Assembly: GCF_020443705.1 (NCBI RefSeq)
Contig: NZ_JAIZZK010000010.1
Coordinates: forward strand, 55,286-119,285
DNA: 64,000 bases
Reading direction: 5' to 3'
Origin: Clostridium algoriphilum
GTDB lineage: Bacteria; Bacillota; Clostridia; Clostridiales; Clostridiaceae
A program made the translations under genes and the position numbers. Position 1 is the first letter of the stretch; every line of letters starts with the position of its first letter. Shown here one piece after another: positions 48,476 to 57,187 of this stretch. The notes under the pieces are model-generated. The model was not told where the DNA came from. It ran no database searches and saw only the letters and a list, made by a program, of their open reading frames with translations.

Positions 48476-49075
48476 ATGAACGTTGTAACAATAAAAATAA
48501 ATGGCATTGAATATAATCTAAAAGGTGACGAAAGAGAAGAATATTTACATATGGTAGCAAGTTATGTAGATAAAAAAATAAAGAATATAATGGGTAAGAA
48601 TGAAAAGCTTAGTACTTCTTCAGCAGCAATTTTAACTGCTATAAATTTAGGCGATGATATGTTTAAAAGTAGTTCGCTTTGCAAGGAACTTTCAAATAAA
48701 GAAGAGACTCTAGCAAAACATGATAAAGAATTGACTCTGCAATTAGATGGTTTGAAAAAACAATTGAATCATATGGAAGATTATAATCAAGAATTGCTTA
48801 ACAAGTGCAAAAATGTAGAAAAAACTGACTATGTAAAAACACTAGAGCAAGAAAATATAGAAATGCAACAACAATTAGAAGCATTGCGAGAGACTAGTAA
48901 AAATTCTAGTGATGAAAATAGAAAAATAAAAGTAGAGAATAAAGAAATGAAATTTAAGCTTCAATCTTATAAGTATAAAATAATTGATTCACAAAACAAG
49001 TTAATAGAGTATCAAATTAGTTTGGCTAAACAAAAGAAAATAAATAATCCTCTTCTAGCAACACGTAAAAAATAA
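48476..49075 (+). CDS. zapA: Cell division protein ZapA with long coiled coil
   Basis: ZapA-type protein of 199 residues. Residues 1-70 (VVTIKINGIEYNLKGDEREEYLHMVASYVDKKI... AAILTAINLGDDMFK) are the ZapA globular domain that binds and bundles FtsZ. The rest is a long coiled coil (heptads from about residue 75 to 180) ending in a basic tail, longer than the roughly 85 to 110 residues usual for ZapA, but known in clostridia. RBS AGAGGGTG-type before ATG. Placement between pheT and an ABC-F gene is common in Clostridium. Confidence 0.88.
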   Translation: MNVVTIKINGIEYNLKGDEREEYLHMVASYVDKKIKNIMGKNEKLSTSSAAILTAINLGDDMFKSSSLCKELSNKEETLAKHDKELTLQLDGLKKQLNHMEDYNQELLNKCKNVEKTDYVKTLEQENIEMQQQLEALRETSKNSSDENRKIKVENKEMKFKLQSYKYKIIDSQNKLIEYQISLAKQKKINNPLLATRKK

Positions 49076-49102
49076 TTATTATTTAAGAGTATGTTTAAGT
49101 TG

Positions 49103-49124
49103 TCGCCGGAAGGCGATTTTTTTA
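49103..49124 (+). terminator. Terminator after zapA
   Basis: TCGCC/GGCGA stem with GGAA tetraloop and TTTTTTT. Confidence 0.75.
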
Positions 49125-49265
49125 TTGATATAGAACTATAAAAACTAAATAATATATATTTTTGGAAGTGAAATAAATACATTCGAAATATTTCCACTAT
49201 CACTTAGCTATATATTTAGTTATAATTAAAGCATGGCGTTATGCCATGAAAAGGATGGTACATAT

Positions 49266-51221
49266 ATGAATTTGTTAACAATAGAAGAAGTGAGTAAAAG
49301 TTACAGTGAAAGAATACTCATTGATAAAATATCACTAGGTATAAGTGATGGAGATAAAATTGGTTTGATAGGAGTTAATGGTACTGGAAAATCAACTCTT
49401 TTAAAAATAATAGCTGGCTTTGAAGTTCCTGATGCAGGAAGAATTATAAAGGGAAATAAGGTAAATATAGAGTATTTATCTCAAAATCCTGAATTTGATC
49501 AAGACGCTACAGTGCTTGAGCAGATTTTCAAAAGTGATACCGATGTTATGAAGGTTATACAAGAATATGAAGTTGTTATAGATAAATTACAAGTGGACCC
49601 AGAAAATGAATCTACTTTAAATGCATTGATGAACTTAAACGATAAAATGGATGCTTGTAATGGATGGCAAGTACAAGATGATGCTAAAATAATACTTACA
49701 AAGCTTGGAATAACTGATTTTAAGCAACGTATAGGTGACCTTTCAGGTGGACAAAGAAAGAGAGTTGCTTTATGTAGCGCCCTAATTACTCCATCAGATT
49801 TGCTGATTTTGGACGAGCCTACAAACCACATGGACAATAAAATAATTGATTGGTTAGAGAAGTTTTTAAATAAAAGAAAAGGTGCTTTACTCATGATTAC
49901 CCATGATAGATATTTTTTAGATAGAATAACAAATAAAATTCTTGAACTTGACAAGGGTAATTTATATAGTTACCAGGGTAATTATAGCGTGTATTTAGAA
50001 AAGAAAGTTGAAAGAATGGCTTTAGTGGACACGCTAGAGAGAAAACGAGTGAGCTTATTTAAAAAGGAACTAGCATGGATAAGGCGTGGTGCAAAAGCTA
50101 GAAGTACAAAGCAAAAGGCCAGAATTGACCGTTTTGATGAACTTCGTGATGGGAAAGTGGATATATCAAATGATAACTTAGAATTGTCTTCAGCATCTAC
50201 TAGGCTTGGTAAAAAAATTCTTAATGTAGAGAATATATATAAAGCATATGGTGATAAAAAATTGATTAAAGATTTCAGTCATATATTTACTAGAAGAGAT
50301 AAAGTAGGTATTATTGGTCCTAATGGCATTGGAAAATCTACACTTATGAATATTTTAAGTGGGGTAATAAAACAGGATGCAGGGATTGTCGAATGGGGAG
50401 AAACAGTGAAAATTGGTTTTTTCCATCAAGAAAATGGTGAGATGAATGAAAACCTGAGGGCAATTGAATATATTAGAGAAGGTGCAGAATATATATCTAC
50501 AGGTAATGGAGAGAAGATTACAGCATCTCAAATGCTTGAGAGATTTTTATTTGATAAAAATACAAAGCATTCCTTTATTTCTAGTTTATCTGGTGGAGAA
50601 AAAAGAAGACTGTATTTATTAAGGATTCTTATGGAAGCTCCAAACGTACTATTTTTAGACGAGCCAACTAATGACTTTGATATTCAAACATTGGCAGTAC
50701 TTGAAGATTATTTAGATGGATTTAATGGTGTGGTTATAACGGTATCACATGATAGATATTTTTTAGATAGAGTTTCTGATAAAATATTTAGTTTTGAGGG
50801 AAATGAAAAAATAATACAATTTGTTGGAAATTATTCTGACTATCAAGAATATATAGGAAAACATCCGGAATTATTAGAAGATGATGAGGATTTGAATAAA
50901 GAAGACAAAAAAGGTCAAAATGAAAAAGAGATAACACTTGAAAATAAAGAAGTTGCAATGGACAATAATAGAGATAAAGAGTTGAAGTTTACTTTTAAAG
51001 AGAAAAAAGAATATGATGAAATTGATAGCCTAATTGAACAAAAGGAAACGGAACTTTTAGATGTTAATAAAAAGATAAATGCTGGAAGTAGTGACTTTGA
51101 ATATTTGGAGAAATTAACTCAAAAGCAAAAGGAAATTAAAACTGAAACTGAACATTTAATGCTGAGGTGGACATATTTAAATGAACTAGACGAGAAAATA
51201 GAAGCTCAAAGAAATAGCTAA
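49266..51221 (+). CDS. ABC-F family ATPase (Uup-like)
   Basis: Soluble protein of 651 residues with two ABC ATPase domains joined by a linker. First domain: Walker A GVNGTGKST, signature LSGGQRKR, Walker B LLILDEPTNHMD, His MITHD. Second: GPNGIGKST, LSGGEKRR, VLFLDEPTNDFD, VSHD. A C-terminal coiled-coil extension (KEKKEYDEIDSLIEQKETELLDV...) is the Uup-type CTD. ABC-F proteins act on ribosomes; Uup also affects DNA transposition in E. coli. ATG 49266 has AAGGATGG upstream; ATG 49233 would add 11 residues without a site. Confidence 0.93.
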   Translation: MNLLTIEEVSKSYSERILIDKISLGISDGDKIGLIGVNGTGKSTLLKIIAGFEVPDAGRIIKGNKVNIEYLSQNPEFDQDATVLEQIFKSDTDVMKVIQEYEVVIDKLQVDPENESTLNALMNLNDKMDACNGWQVQDDAKIILTKLGITDFKQRIGDLSGGQRKRVALCSALITPSDLLILDEPTNHMDNKIIDWLEKFLNKRKGALLMITHDRYFLDRITNKILELDKGNLYSYQGNYSVYLEKKVERMALVDTLERKRVSLFKKELAWIRRGAKARSTKQKARIDRFDELRDGKVDISNDNLELSSASTRLGKKILNVENIYKAYGDKKLIKDFSHIFTRRDKVGIIGPNGIGKSTLMNILSGVIKQDAGIVEWGETVKIGFFHQENGEMNENLRAIEYIREGAEYISTGNGEKITASQMLERFLFDKNTKHSFISSLSGGEKRRLYLLRILMEAPNVLFLDEPTNDFDIQTLAVLEDYLDGFNGVVITVSHDRYFLDRVSDKIFSFEGNEKIIQFVGNYSDYQEYIGKHPELLEDDEDLNKEDKKGQNEKEITLENKEVAMDNNRDKELKFTFKEKKEYDEIDSLIEQKETELLDVNKKINAGSSDFEYLEKLTQKQKEIKTETEHLMLRWTYLNELDEKIEAQRNS

Positions 51222-51264
51222 ATTTTATGCGTGGTAAGATTATACAATAAAGAAGGTATAACAT

Positions 51265-53631
51265 GTGGATAAAAATAGAGATATAAGAATATCTGTGCGT
51301 AACTTAGTAGAGTTTGTACTAAGAGCAGGCGATTTAGATATGAGATTTATGGGAAACAGTAGGGCTGTAGAAGGTACTAAAGCTCACCAAAAGATACAAA
51401 AGGAAAATAGAGACAAGTATTCTATACTGCTTGGAGAAGAATATTTGTCAGAGGTTAGTTTAAAACATAGCATACTATATGATGGCGCGTCAATTGTTAT
51501 AGAGGGGCGCGCTGATGGTATTCTAATTATAGATAATAAGGTTACCATAGATGAAATTAAAACTGTTACTAAAGATATAGAGCTTATTAAAGAGGATTAT
51601 AATAGTCTTCACTGGGCCCAAGCGAAATGTTATGCATATATATATGGAATACAAAATAAACTTGAGCTTATTAATGTTCAATTAACATATTATGAGATAG
51701 AAAATGAAAAAATTAAAAAATTTGTTAGAGCTTATTCAATTAATAAACTCCAAGAGTTCTTTGATGAAATTATTTCTAGTTATTTTATATGGGCAAATAT
51801 TACCAATAAGTGGAACCAGACAAGAGATAAAACTATAAAAGATATGAAATTTCCATTTGATAATTATAGAGATGGACAAAGAGAACTAGCTGTTTCCGTA
51901 TACAAAACAGTGGTAGAAAATAAGAAAATGTTTGTGCAAGCGCCAACTGGAATAGGTAAAACTATATCTACTTTGTTTCCAACGGTTAAGGCTATGGGAG
52001 AAGGACATACCTCAAAGATATTTTACCTAACAGCTAAAACCATAACAAGACAAGTTGCAGAGGATGCTTTTGATAAAATGAAGGAAAATGGTCTTGAGTT
52101 TAAGACCATTACAATAACTGCAAAGGATAAAGTATGCTTTAGTAAGGGGAGTTCTTGTAATCCTGAGCAATGTAAATTTGCAAAAGGACATTTTGATAGG
52201 GTTAATGATGCTATTTTTGATATATTAAAAAACGAAAATACATTTAGTAGAGAAATAATTGAGATGTATTCAAAGAAACATAATGTATGTCCTTTTGAAT
52301 TCTCATTGGATTTAACTCTATGGGCTGATTGTGTTATATGCGATTATAACTATGTGTTTGACCCTAGGGTTTACTTAAAGAGATTCTTTACTGATAACAA
52401 TGGTGACTATACTATTTTGGTTGATGAAGCTCATAACCTAGTAGATAGGGCTAGAGAAATGTTTTCAGCGCAAATCCATAAAAAACTATTACTACAATTG
52501 AAAAAAGATATAAAAGGTAAGAATGATGGCATGTACAAAATTTTAAATAAGCTAAATTCCTTTATGCTCAATATGAAAAAAATGTGTAATGAAGAGGGGT
52601 ATTACAAACAAGATTCTGAGCCAGTAGATATCTATAATCTTCTTACAAGGCTTACTAAAATATTAGAGGTTTGGCTTACTAAAAATGAAAAATCTGAAAT
52701 ATATGATAATTTTTTAGAATTGTATTTTAATTCTTTGAGTTTTATTAGAATAGCTGAACTTTATGATGACAAATATATAACCTATGTAGAAAGTACAGAG
52801 GATGACGTTGTAATAAAAATATTTTGCTTGGATCCGTCTAAGCTTTTAAGAGAGGCGTCCAAAAGAGGGCGATCAGTAATATATTTCTCTGCAACCCTAT
52901 TACCATTATTATATTTTAAAGAGATTCTAGGTGGAAATAGCCAAGATTATAATTTAACGCTCAACTCTCCGTTTGATAAAAATAAGCTTAAAGTTATGGT
53001 ATCAAAGGACATTTCTACTAGATATAATAGGAGAGAAAATAGTTATTTGAAAATAGTAGAGTACATATATTCGGTAATAAGTGCTAAGAATGGTAATTAC
53101 ATGGTGTTTTTTCCTTCCTATAAATATATGGATGAAGTGTGTGATAGGTTTTCTGAAACACATCCAAATGTTAAAATTAGTATTCAAAATAATTTTATGA
53201 CTGAAGACGCAAGAGAAGCTTTTTTAAATAACTTTACTAGTTCCAATGATGAAGATATTTTAGGCTTTGGAGTTCTAGGTGGTATATTTTCAGAGGGTAT
53301 AGATTTAAAAGGTGATGCATTAATCGGTGTTATAATTGTCGGTGTAGGGCATCCTATGATTTGTTTTGAACGAGAAATTATAAAAGATTACTTTAATGCA
53401 AAAAACAATTGTGGTTATGAGTATTCATATATGTACCCGGGTATGAATAAAGTACTACAGGCAGCGGGAAGGGTAATTAGAACAGAAGAGGATAGAGGAA
53501 CTGTTCTTTTAATAGATGATAGATTTCTTCACAAAAGGTATAGACGGCTTTTCCCGAAGGAATGGGATAACTTTAAAATAACTAATAATAATATACATGC
53601 GCAAAAGCAGGTTTGTGAATTTTGGGAATAA
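51265..53631 (+). CDS. PDDEXK nuclease fused to Rad3/XPD-type Fe-S helicase
   Basis: Protein of 788 residues. Residues 60-125 form a RecB/Cas4-like PD-(D/E)XK nuclease core: IEGRADG (80-85), TIDEIKT with Glu97 and Lys99, and Q119xxxY123. A superfamily 2 helicase follows: Walker A APTGIGKT (226-233), an Fe-S insert with Cys291, 298, 303 and 342, DEAH at 387-390, then the C-terminal lobe (LQAAGRVIRTEEDRGTVLLIDDRF). The order is nuclease, then XPD/DinG-type helicase. A 5'-3' helicase with DNA cleavage in repair is likely, inferred from domains. The start is GTG 51265, with AGAAGG upstream. No partner gene adjoins. Confidence 0.85.
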   Translation: MDKNRDIRISVRNLVEFVLRAGDLDMRFMGNSRAVEGTKAHQKIQKENRDKYSILLGEEYLSEVSLKHSILYDGASIVIEGRADGILIIDNKVTIDEIKTVTKDIELIKEDYNSLHWAQAKCYAYIYGIQNKLELINVQLTYYEIENEKIKKFVRAYSINKLQEFFDEIISSYFIWANITNKWNQTRDKTIKDMKFPFDNYRDGQRELAVSVYKTVVENKKMFVQAPTGIGKTISTLFPTVKAMGEGHTSKIFYLTAKTITRQVAEDAFDKMKENGLEFKTITITAKDKVCFSKGSSCNPEQCKFAKGHFDRVNDAIFDILKNENTFSREIIEMYSKKHNVCPFEFSLDLTLWADCVICDYNYVFDPRVYLKRFFTDNNGDYTILVDEAHNLVDRAREMFSAQIHKKLLLQLKKDIKGKNDGMYKILNKLNSFMLNMKKMCNEEGYYKQDSEPVDIYNLLTRLTKILEVWLTKNEKSEIYDNFLELYFNSLSFIRIAELYDDKYITYVESTEDDVVIKIFCLDPSKLLREASKRGRSVIYFSATLLPLLYFKEILGGNSQDYNLTLNSPFDKNKLKVMVSKDISTRYNRRENSYLKIVEYIYSVISAKNGNYMVFFPSYKYMDEVCDRFSETHPNVKISIQNNFMTEDAREAFLNNFTSSNDEDILGFGVLGGIFSEGIDLKGDALIGVIIVGVGHPMICFEREIIKDYFNAKNNCGYEYSYMYPGMNKVLQAAGRVIRTEEDRGTVLLIDDRFLHKRYRRLFPKEWDNFKITNNNIHAQKQVCEFWE

Positions 53632-53660
53632 GGCATAGTAAGATAGAAAAATCTATGAAT

Positions 53661-53695
53661 AAAAAAACTTGAGCATTTGCTCAAGTTTTTTTATT
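53661..53695 (+). terminator. Terminator after the nuclease-helicase gene
   Basis: ACTTGAGCA pairs with TGCTCAAGT around TT, flanked by A7 and T8. Confidence 0.9.
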
Positions 53696-54322
53696 TTATA
53701 AATAATCAAAATTTATTATTTAGTTATATTTGGGGGGATAAAGATAAAGGAAACTAATTTATTAATAACTGCTACAAATACATCTACATAAAATATTTAT
53801 ATCCATGAATACGATAATAGTTAATTGCTAAAAATAAGATATAAGTAGTTTCCTTTTTATCTTTTATTATTTAGGGGATATTTTAATTAGTGTAAGTTTA
53901 TGTCGAAATAAGATTTTTCTTTTGTGTGTGATTAATCGTTGAAATTCGACTTATTTCTTAGTTTTAGAATAACATTGATTACACAAATAGTCAATAGAAT
54001 TGTAATAAGTTTAATAAAATAAGATTAACTATTAAACTAGAAATATAAATTCGACATAATACAAAAAAAGTGAGGTTGAAATTTTAATTAATATATAAAA
54101 TAAAATAAATCAATAGCAATAAGAGTCGTAGAGAATGTTTAAAGTACTTTTACAGAAAATTAATAATGATTTATGCTTTATAGTGCTAGAATATATATAA
54201 GAATAATAATTATGTATGTAGTAATTAAAATCATCATGTTAAAGTTACTACATTCAATGCACGTGGGGATAACAATTCAGAATTGTTATTTACTCTAGAG
54301 AATAATAGGAGGAATAGTATAA
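53696..54322. other. Long intergenic region with Spo0A-like boxes and inverted repeats
   Basis: About 630 bases without a gene. Contents: an imperfect inverted repeat TAAAGATAAAGGAAACTA (53739-53756) with TAGTTTCC...TATCTTTTA (53846-53866) spanning about 130 bases; TGTCGAA at 53901-53907, its variant AGTCGAA (complement of 53945-53951) and a perfect TTCGACA at 54050-54056, that is three Spo0A-box-like sites; and a perfect 10-base-arm palindrome with one central A at 54269-54289. No credible ORF. It probably holds the promoter of the zinc-ribbon gene. Confidence 0.5.
54269..54289. promoter_or_regulatory. Palindrome ahead of the zinc-ribbon gene
   Basis: Arms ATAACAATTC and GAATTGTTAT around one A, ending 33 bases before the start codon. 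Operator or mRNA hairpin; binding factor unknown. Confidence 0.45.
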
Positions 54323-54751
54323 ATGCATGTTAAATCTTCTAGAGAATTATATGGCTGGGATAAATTTTCAAAAGTAACCTTAATAGTAGGAATATTTTTG
54401 TTTGTAACTAGGTATGCATGGTTTTTAGGAACAGCACTTATTATCTATTCAATTTGGAGAAGTAGGTCAACAAATGTAAATAGAAGAAATAATGAAAAAT
54501 TTGTTTATGAGAATATAGAAAGAAGGTTTTATTATAAATTTAACAGTTTTAGACAAATATTCAAGAAAAAAATAGGATTAATTAATATTAAAATTAGGCA
54601 ATATAAACCTATAGAAAAATTCAAGGAAAATAGAAAGTATATAATAACAAATTGTCCAAAATGTAAGCAAAAATTAAGATTACCAAGAAAAAAAGGTAAA
54701 ATAATTGTAACTTGCTCAAATTGTAATAGCGAATTTAGATTAAAAACATAA
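54323..54751 (+). CDS. Membrane-anchored zinc-ribbon protein
   Basis: Protein of 142 residues with two hydrophobic segments near residues 18-45, a basic middle region (RRNNEKFVYENIERRFYYKFNSFRQIFKKK), and a C-terminal zinc ribbon: CPKCKQKLRLPRKKGKIIVTCSNCNSEF, with CxxC pairs 18 apart. Topology suggests the ribbon is cytosolic. No family was recognised. The ATG follows AGGAGG. The upstream gap with Spo0A-like boxes and the neighbouring abrB suggest a stationary-phase or sporulation link, as inference only. Confidence 0.7.
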   Translation: MHVKSSRELYGWDKFSKVTLIVGIFLFVTRYAWFLGTALIIYSIWRSRSTNVNRRNNEKFVYENIERRFYYKFNSFRQIFKKKIGLINIKIRQYKPIEKFKENRKYIITNCPKCKQKLRLPRKKGKIIVTCSNCNSEFRLKT

Positions 54752-54790
54752 AATAAGAGATATCCTCAAAAGGATATCTCTTATTTTATG
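54750..54790. terminator. Bidirectional terminator between the zinc-ribbon gene and abrB
   Basis: AAAATAAGAGATATCCT pairs with AGGATATCTCTTATTTT around CAAA, a perfect 17-bp stem with A/T-rich ends. Confidence 0.88.
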
Positions 54791-54817
54791 TTTAAACTTT
54801 TTTATATTAAGTTTGAA

Positions 54818-55063
54818 TTATTTGCCTGAACCTAATTCAGCAAGACAATCTTTACAAATGTTTTTACCTTTGTAGTTTACAACGTCTCTTGCATTTTGAC
54901 AGAAAATACAAGCTGGCTCATATTTCTTAAGAATGATTTGATCACCGTCTACATAGATTTCTAAAGCGTCCTTGATATCTATATCCAAAGTTCTTCTCAA
55001 TTCTATAGGAATAACAATTCTTCCAAGTTCGTCCACTTTTCTTACTATACCTGTTGATTTCAT
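54818..55063 (-). CDS. abrB: AbrB family transition-state regulator
   Basis: DNA-binding protein of 81 residues. Residues 1-50 form the swapped-hairpin (SpoVT-AbrB) domain: STGIVRKVDELGRIVIPIELRRTLDIDIKDALEIYVDGDQIILKKY. The C-terminal part has CIFCQNARDVVNYKGKNICKDC, two CxxC pairs that suggest a metal site. AbrB represses stationary-phase genes and is itself repressed by Spo0A. Upstream (25 bases from the start, 55086-55092) lies the one-mismatch 0A box AGTCGAA. RBS GAGGAGGAAATT. Confidence 0.9.
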   Translation of the reverse strand: MKSTGIVRKVDELGRIVIPIELRRTLDIDIKDALEIYVDGDQIILKKYEPACIFCQNARDVVNYKGKNICKDCLAELGSGK

Positions 55064-55385
55064 ATAATTTCCTCCTCAAACATCTTTCGACTTATTTATA
55101 ATTAAATTGTAGCAAAAATAACATAAAACGTCAATAGGTTTATGAAAAGATTTAAGAAAAATAATAAAAATTAACAAACTTTTACGTATTATGCAAAAAA
55201 AATATAATGGACTGTCATTTTAAACAATATTATAATATCTTATACATAATACATTATTTTTTAATTATTACAATATTCATAATAGTTTGTAATTAGTGTA
55301 AGGTATTATGGAGTATTAAATATTAAGCGAACTATGATACATTATAAGAGAGGTGTAATTATTACTATGAATTATTAAAGTAAAT
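55064..55385. other. Intergenic region between abrB and yajQ
   Basis: AT-rich. It holds a 0A-box variant (AGTCGAA, complement of 55086-55092) close to the abrB start. No ORF or strong structure seen otherwise; GAGAGGTGTAATTATTACTATG near 55350 could start only a very short peptide. Confidence 0.4.
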
Positions 55386-55424
55386 AAAAAAAGGCTAGAC
55401 CAGTTTAAATTGGTCTAACCTTTA
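55386..55424 (-). terminator. Terminator after yajQ
   Basis: Arms AAGGCTAGACCAGTTT and AAATTGGTCTAACCTT pair with G-T wobbles; on the minus strand it ends in CCTTTTTTTATT. Confidence 0.8.
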
Positions 55425-55431
55425 AATGAAA

Positions 55432-55923
55432 CTATCTATAATTAGTGAATTGTAGTGCAATATCAAAATCCTTTGATTTTAGTAAAGCCATTATTTCCTG
55501 TAGATCATCAAGGTCCTTACCAGTAACTCTTAGTTGATTATCCATAATTTGAGCTTGAACTTTAATCTTAGTGGACTTAATCACTGCAATTATTTTTTTT
55601 GCTTTTTCAGTGGAAATACCTTTTATAATTTTAGCAGTTTGTCTTGCGGAACCTAGCGTAGCAACATCTTGTTTACCAAGGTCTAGTGCTTTGCCGGATA
55701 TACCTCTTTTAATTAATCTACTTACAAGCACTTCTATAACTGACTTCAATTTAAAGTCATCATCAGATATTATTTTAATATCCTCTTTACCTAAGTTAAT
55801 TTCAGTAATAGTATTTTTAAAGTCATATCTTTGTTTAATTTCCTTTAATGCTTGGTTTATTGCATTGTCTACTTCTTGCATATCGACATCTGATACTATA
55901 TCAAACGAATGTGCAGCTGCCAT
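55432..55923 (-). CDS. YajQ family nucleotide-binding protein
   Basis: Protein of 163 residues in the YajQ (UPF0234) family: [97 protein letters not shown]. In Xanthomonas a member binds cyclic di-GMP; in this organism the ligand is not known. The ATG has GAGGAGG upstream. Confidence 0.93.
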   Translation of the reverse strand: MAAAHSFDIVSDVDMQEVDNAINQALKEIKQRYDFKNTITEINLGKEDIKIISDDDFKLKSVIEVLVSRLIKRGISGKALDLGKQDVATLGSARQTAKIIKGISTEKAKKIIAVIKSTKIKVQAQIMDNQLRVTGKDLDDLQEIMALLKSKDFDIALQFTNYR

Positions 55924-56331
55924 AATTAAAAACCTCCTCTATTTGTATATATCTAAGTACATTTAAATAAATAAAAAGTCAGTATACTGATTTTTCTTAT
56001 TTATTTAGGCTTTAATAAAATTCTCTTAATTAATAGTAGATTAATAATGTGAAAATGTCCAGTATTTAATGACTAAAGAGTATAGTTTACATTAATATAA
56101 CCTATTATTAGTGCATTTTACGTCAATTATTAGGATTATTTAGATATAGCTAAAAATAAAGTTATTTTTTACTAAGGTAAATAGTAAATCACACGATATA
56201 ATTAATAAATATAAAAAGATGTTGTTTTGGGCTTTAATTACTAATTTACAATAAGTATAAGGGAAAACAAAATTATGATAAATAATTTACTTTTATTGTT
56301 AGAATGAAATGTAAATATAGGTGGGGTGTTT
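55924..56331. other. Intergenic region between yajQ and the LytTR regulator
   Basis: AT-rich divergent region of about 400 bases. No credible ORF. GGTGGGG at 56320-56326 is the ribosome site of the regulator gene. Nothing else stood out. Confidence 0.4.
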
Positions 56332-57066
56332 ATGTTAAGAGTAGTTTTAGTAGAGGATGAGAAATCGTCTTTAGATGAAATAAGTTTTATTTTAAGTAAA
56401 AACAGTGAAATAGAAATTATTGGTAAATATTCAAATCCCTCAACCGCTTTAGAATTTATAAAAAAGGCTAAACCGGAAATTGTGTTTCTAGATATAGAAA
56501 TGCCAGTAATTAGTGGGTTTACTTTGTCTGAAGAGATATGTATGCTTAATTTTTCAGTAAGTATTGTATTTGCAATAGTAATTGATAAATATGCTATAAA
56601 AGCTTTTGAAATTAATGCAATAGATTATATCCTAAAACCATTTTCAATTAAAAGACTAGAGCTTACTTTGGATAAGATAAACGAAAGGTTTAATTGTAAT
56701 AAAAATATACTGCAAGAGAAAAGAACAGTGGAAGGCTTAATAAAGTTGCCACTTTGGAAGGATGAGTGTATATACCTTGTTCATCCACAAGATATACTGT
56801 ATTGTACTGTGTTAAACAAAGAAGTCTTTGTTTATACGGGAGAAGCCACTTTTACAACACATGACACTTTAACTCAATTGGGAAATAAATTAATTAATCA
56901 TAATTTTTTTAGAAGTCATAAAAGTTATTTAGTTAATTTGGACAGAATTTATAAAATAGTGCCGGGCTCTAATAGTACTTTTGTGCTTCAGGTAGAAGGT
57001 TTAAATGAGGAAGTTCCTGTTAGTAGACACTATGTTAAGGATTTTAAAAAGATACTTAGTATATAA
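56332..57066 (+). CDS. LytTR-type response regulator (AgrA/LytR family), orphan
   Basis: Two-domain regulator of 244 residues: receiver with VVLVEDE at 4-10 and the phosphorylated Asp54 in VFLDIEMPV, then a LytTR DNA-binding domain (GLIKLPLWKDECIYLVHPQDILYC ... FFRSHKSYLVNLDRIYKIVPGSNSTFVLQVEG...EVPVSRHYVKDFKKIL). No sensor kinase gene is adjacent, so the partner is unknown. The ATG at 56332 has GGTGGGG 5 bases before it; GTG 56326 is inside the site. The upstream AT-rich region could hold its promoter. Confidence 0.92.
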   Translation: MLRVVLVEDEKSSLDEISFILSKNSEIEIIGKYSNPSTALEFIKKAKPEIVFLDIEMPVISGFTLSEEICMLNFSVSIVFAIVIDKYAIKAFEINAIDYILKPFSIKRLELTLDKINERFNCNKNILQEKRTVEGLIKLPLWKDECIYLVHPQDILYCTVLNKEVFVYTGEATFTTHDTLTQLGNKLINHNFFRSHKSYLVNLDRIYKIVPGSNSTFVLQVEGLNEEVPVSRHYVKDFKKILSI

Positions 57067-57187
57067 TTCTTTTGATGATGACGTCACCTAAAACTAATAC
57101 ACATTTCATCAGCAAATTGGTACAAAGTTCTTAAAATAATGTTATACTATTGTAAGAATTTATTACGGACGAGAGGAAGAAATATGT

